A stretch of DNA of 6,621 nucleotides from Synergistaceae bacterium (lineage in GTDB: Bacteria; Synergistota; Synergistia; Synergistales; Aminobacteriaceae): assembly GCA_009776565.1 (NCBI GenBank), contig WRNQ01000053.1, forward strand, positions 1 through 6,621. The letters run 5' to 3'. The notes below the pieces were generated by a model, which was given only the letters and a program-made list of their open reading frames with translations, had not been told where the DNA came from and searched no databases. Both the position numbers and the translations under genes were made by a program. Positions 6,156 through 6,621 of the stretch are shown piece after piece (position 1 is the stretch's first letter; every line of letters starts with the position of its first letter).

Positions 6156-6210
6156 ATCAAAGCGGACAATTCTTTTTTAGGAAAACAGAATAATGATTGT
6201 CCGCTTTGAT
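6156..6210. repeat. 15-bp perfect inverted repeat (hairpin or cruciform)
   Basis: ATCAAAGCGGACAAT (6156-6170) and ATTGTCCGCTTTGAT (6196-6210) are exact reverse complements around a 25-base spacer. The spacer can itself form a smaller hairpin (TTTT 6175-6178 with AAAA 6182-6185, plus neighbouring pairs). Three further pairs are possible outside the arms across a three-base bulge (CTA 6153-6155 with TAG 6214-6216). No T-run follows the arm on either strand, so it is not a classical intrinsic terminator for the protease gene 98 bases upstream. It could be an RNA stem, a protein-binding dyad or a tiny mobile-element remnant. Confidence 0.7.
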
Positions 6211-6274
6211 AATTAGTTAGAAGTATTTTTGTATTTCAGATTTGCATACTTGTTTTGGAAATACTTTTATTTAG

Positions 6275-6439
6275 TGTTCATAAGTGTTTTGCGTGTTATT
6301 CGCAATATGCACTTATCCACAAATCCCATAACAGAGCTGAAAACAGAGAATATTTTTAAATAGTTATCCACAGACTTTTCCACTTATCCACATGTAGAAA
6401 TAGCGAATTTTTATGTACGATAATTGCCACTGTGGAAAA
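6275..6439. other. oriC: DnaA-box cluster, candidate oriC or DnaA regulatory site
   Basis: Three exact TTATCCACA boxes lie on the plus strand at 6313-6321, 6364-6372 and 6384-6392. A TTTTCCACT (6376-6384) sits between the last two, and a reverse-strand TTTTCCACA lies at 6431-6439. Two weaker one-mismatch sites are TTATTCGCA (6296-6304) and, on the minus strand, TTATGAACA (6275-6283). An AT-rich stretch (6349-6363) between boxes could serve as an unwinding element. Such clustering of exact 9-mers is the standard mark of a bacterial origin. rsmG about 3 kb away supports an origin-proximal location, but dnaA is not in the window, so a DnaA-titration or promoter-regulatory cluster remains possible. 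Confidence 0.65.
6395..6424 (+). promoter_or_regulatory. Candidate promoter of the TamB-like gene, among DnaA boxes
   Basis: GATAAT (6419-6424; 5 of 6) follows TAGAAA (6395-6400; 4 of 6) at 18 bases. The start of transcription would be near 6431, leaving about 20 bases to ATG 6450. It lies between exact DnaA boxes and the reverse TTTTCCACA box, so DnaA binding could affect it. Evidence is motif-level only. Confidence 0.3.
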
Positions 6440-6449
6440 AGAGGTAATA

Positions 6450-6621
6450 ATGCTTATTAAGTATTTAAAAAGACTGGTTTTAATTATTATTGTAATTTTA
6501 TTAGCCGCTCTTGCCATTGTGGCGTGGTTCGCAAGCACAGAGAGCGGTTTGATTATAGCGCTCAATTTTATTGACAAGTCCGAGTTCGATATGCCGCTCG
6601 ACATTTATTTTGGCGCCGTCC
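6450..6621 (+). CDS. N-terminal part of a TamB-like (DUF490) or AsmA-like membrane-anchored protein, 3' end outside window
   Basis: Fifty-seven codons are visible before the right edge. Residues 4-8 (KYLKR) are basic and followed by one uncleaved-looking hydrophobic helix (9-27, from LVLIIIVILLAALAI through AWF). Then STESGLIIALNFI (29-41) and a polar, probably beta-forming stretch to residue 57. A short basic N-terminus, one inner-membrane helix and a following T-E-x-G-L pattern resemble TamB and AsmA-like proteins, which span the periplasm and support outer-membrane assembly or lipid transport. That would fit a diderm cell, but 57 residues cannot prove it. ATG 6450-6452 has GAGG (6441-6444) five bases upstream, just after a reverse DnaA-like box. 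Confidence 0.75.
   Translation, partial: MLIKYLKRLVLIIIVILLAALAIVAWFASTESGLIIALNFIDKSEFDMPLDIYFGAV

Larger units (their letters stand above)
6059..6449. other. Gene-free 391-base AT-rich region
   Basis: No credible coding frame is seen on either strand between the protease stop and the TamB-like start. The left part (6059-6150) shows no recognisable signal or clear terminator. The middle holds a 15-bp hairpin (6156-6210), followed by short repeats of AAGTAT and its complement (6221-6226, 6246-6251, 6261-6266). The right part (6275-6439) carries the DnaA-box cluster and a candidate promoter for the next gene. Confidence 0.8.

Noticed and set aside
6128..6156. Mini-ORF GTG-TCT-ATA-CAA-ATC-TAA after GAGGAG, directly before the 15-bp hairpin, like an attenuator leader peptide.
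   Set aside because: Only five codons, no amino-acid bias, no convincing promoter, no T-run after the hairpin and the next gene is 240 bases further on; likely chance.
6221..6266. Repeated AAGTAT/ATACTT hexamers as plasmid-type iterons.
   Set aside because: Short, AT-rich and irregularly spaced; no replication-initiator gene in the window.
6356..6604. 82-codon minus-strand open frame at the right edge.
   Set aside because: It overlaps the TamB-like gene start and the DnaA boxes, has no plausible ribosome site and low-complexity sequence; a shadow frame.

Overview
The window most likely comes from a member of the Synergistota (diderm anaerobes). The best evidence is the C-terminus of the secreted subtilisin-like protease: a Gly/Ala-Cys turn, a hydrophobic helix and a KKKRK tail, which fits the Synerg-CTERM sorting signal known from that phylum. 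The start of a TamB-like gene at the right edge fits a cell with an outer membrane. Codon use is moderate to low in GC, and intergenic stretches are AT-rich. The species cannot be named from this sequence.

Layout. (1) Positions 1-138 hold the GC-rich 3' end of an unrecognised plus-strand gene. It meets a minus-strand gene tail to tail with only 3 bases between the stops. (2) Minus strand, 3281 down to 142: a compact run of rsmG (16S rRNA m7G methyltransferase), an HIT-family nucleotide hydrolase/phosphorylase, a YigZ/IMPACT-family protein, then a 425-aa protein of unknown function that may fold as a TIM barrel. The first three look like one housekeeping operon; the fourth has its own strong Shine-Dalgarno (SD) and a possible promoter. 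(3) An AT-rich divergent promoter region with a 10-bp dyad (3282-3383). (4) Plus strand: a DUF4213/DUF364-like putative metal-chelation protein, then a promoter region framed by a 12-bp inverted repeat, then a 598-aa exported S8 protease. The protease has a signal peptide, propeptide, complete catalytic triad, beta-rich C-terminal domain and sorting tail, plus a G9 homopolymer in its catalytic domain. (5) A 391-base gene-free stretch (6059-6449) with a 15-bp perfect hairpin followed by a cluster of DnaA boxes: three exact TTATCCACA copies, two near-consensus copies and two weak ones. (6) The first 57 codons of a membrane-anchored TamB-like protein.

The most interesting points are the DnaA-box cluster, a candidate chromosomal origin or DnaA-titration/regulatory site lying about 3 kb from rsmG (a gene often near bacterial origins), and the G9 tract that could make the surface protease phase-variable. 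No CRISPR array, tRNA, rRNA or insertion sequence was seen, and I do not see a clear novel multi-gene system here.
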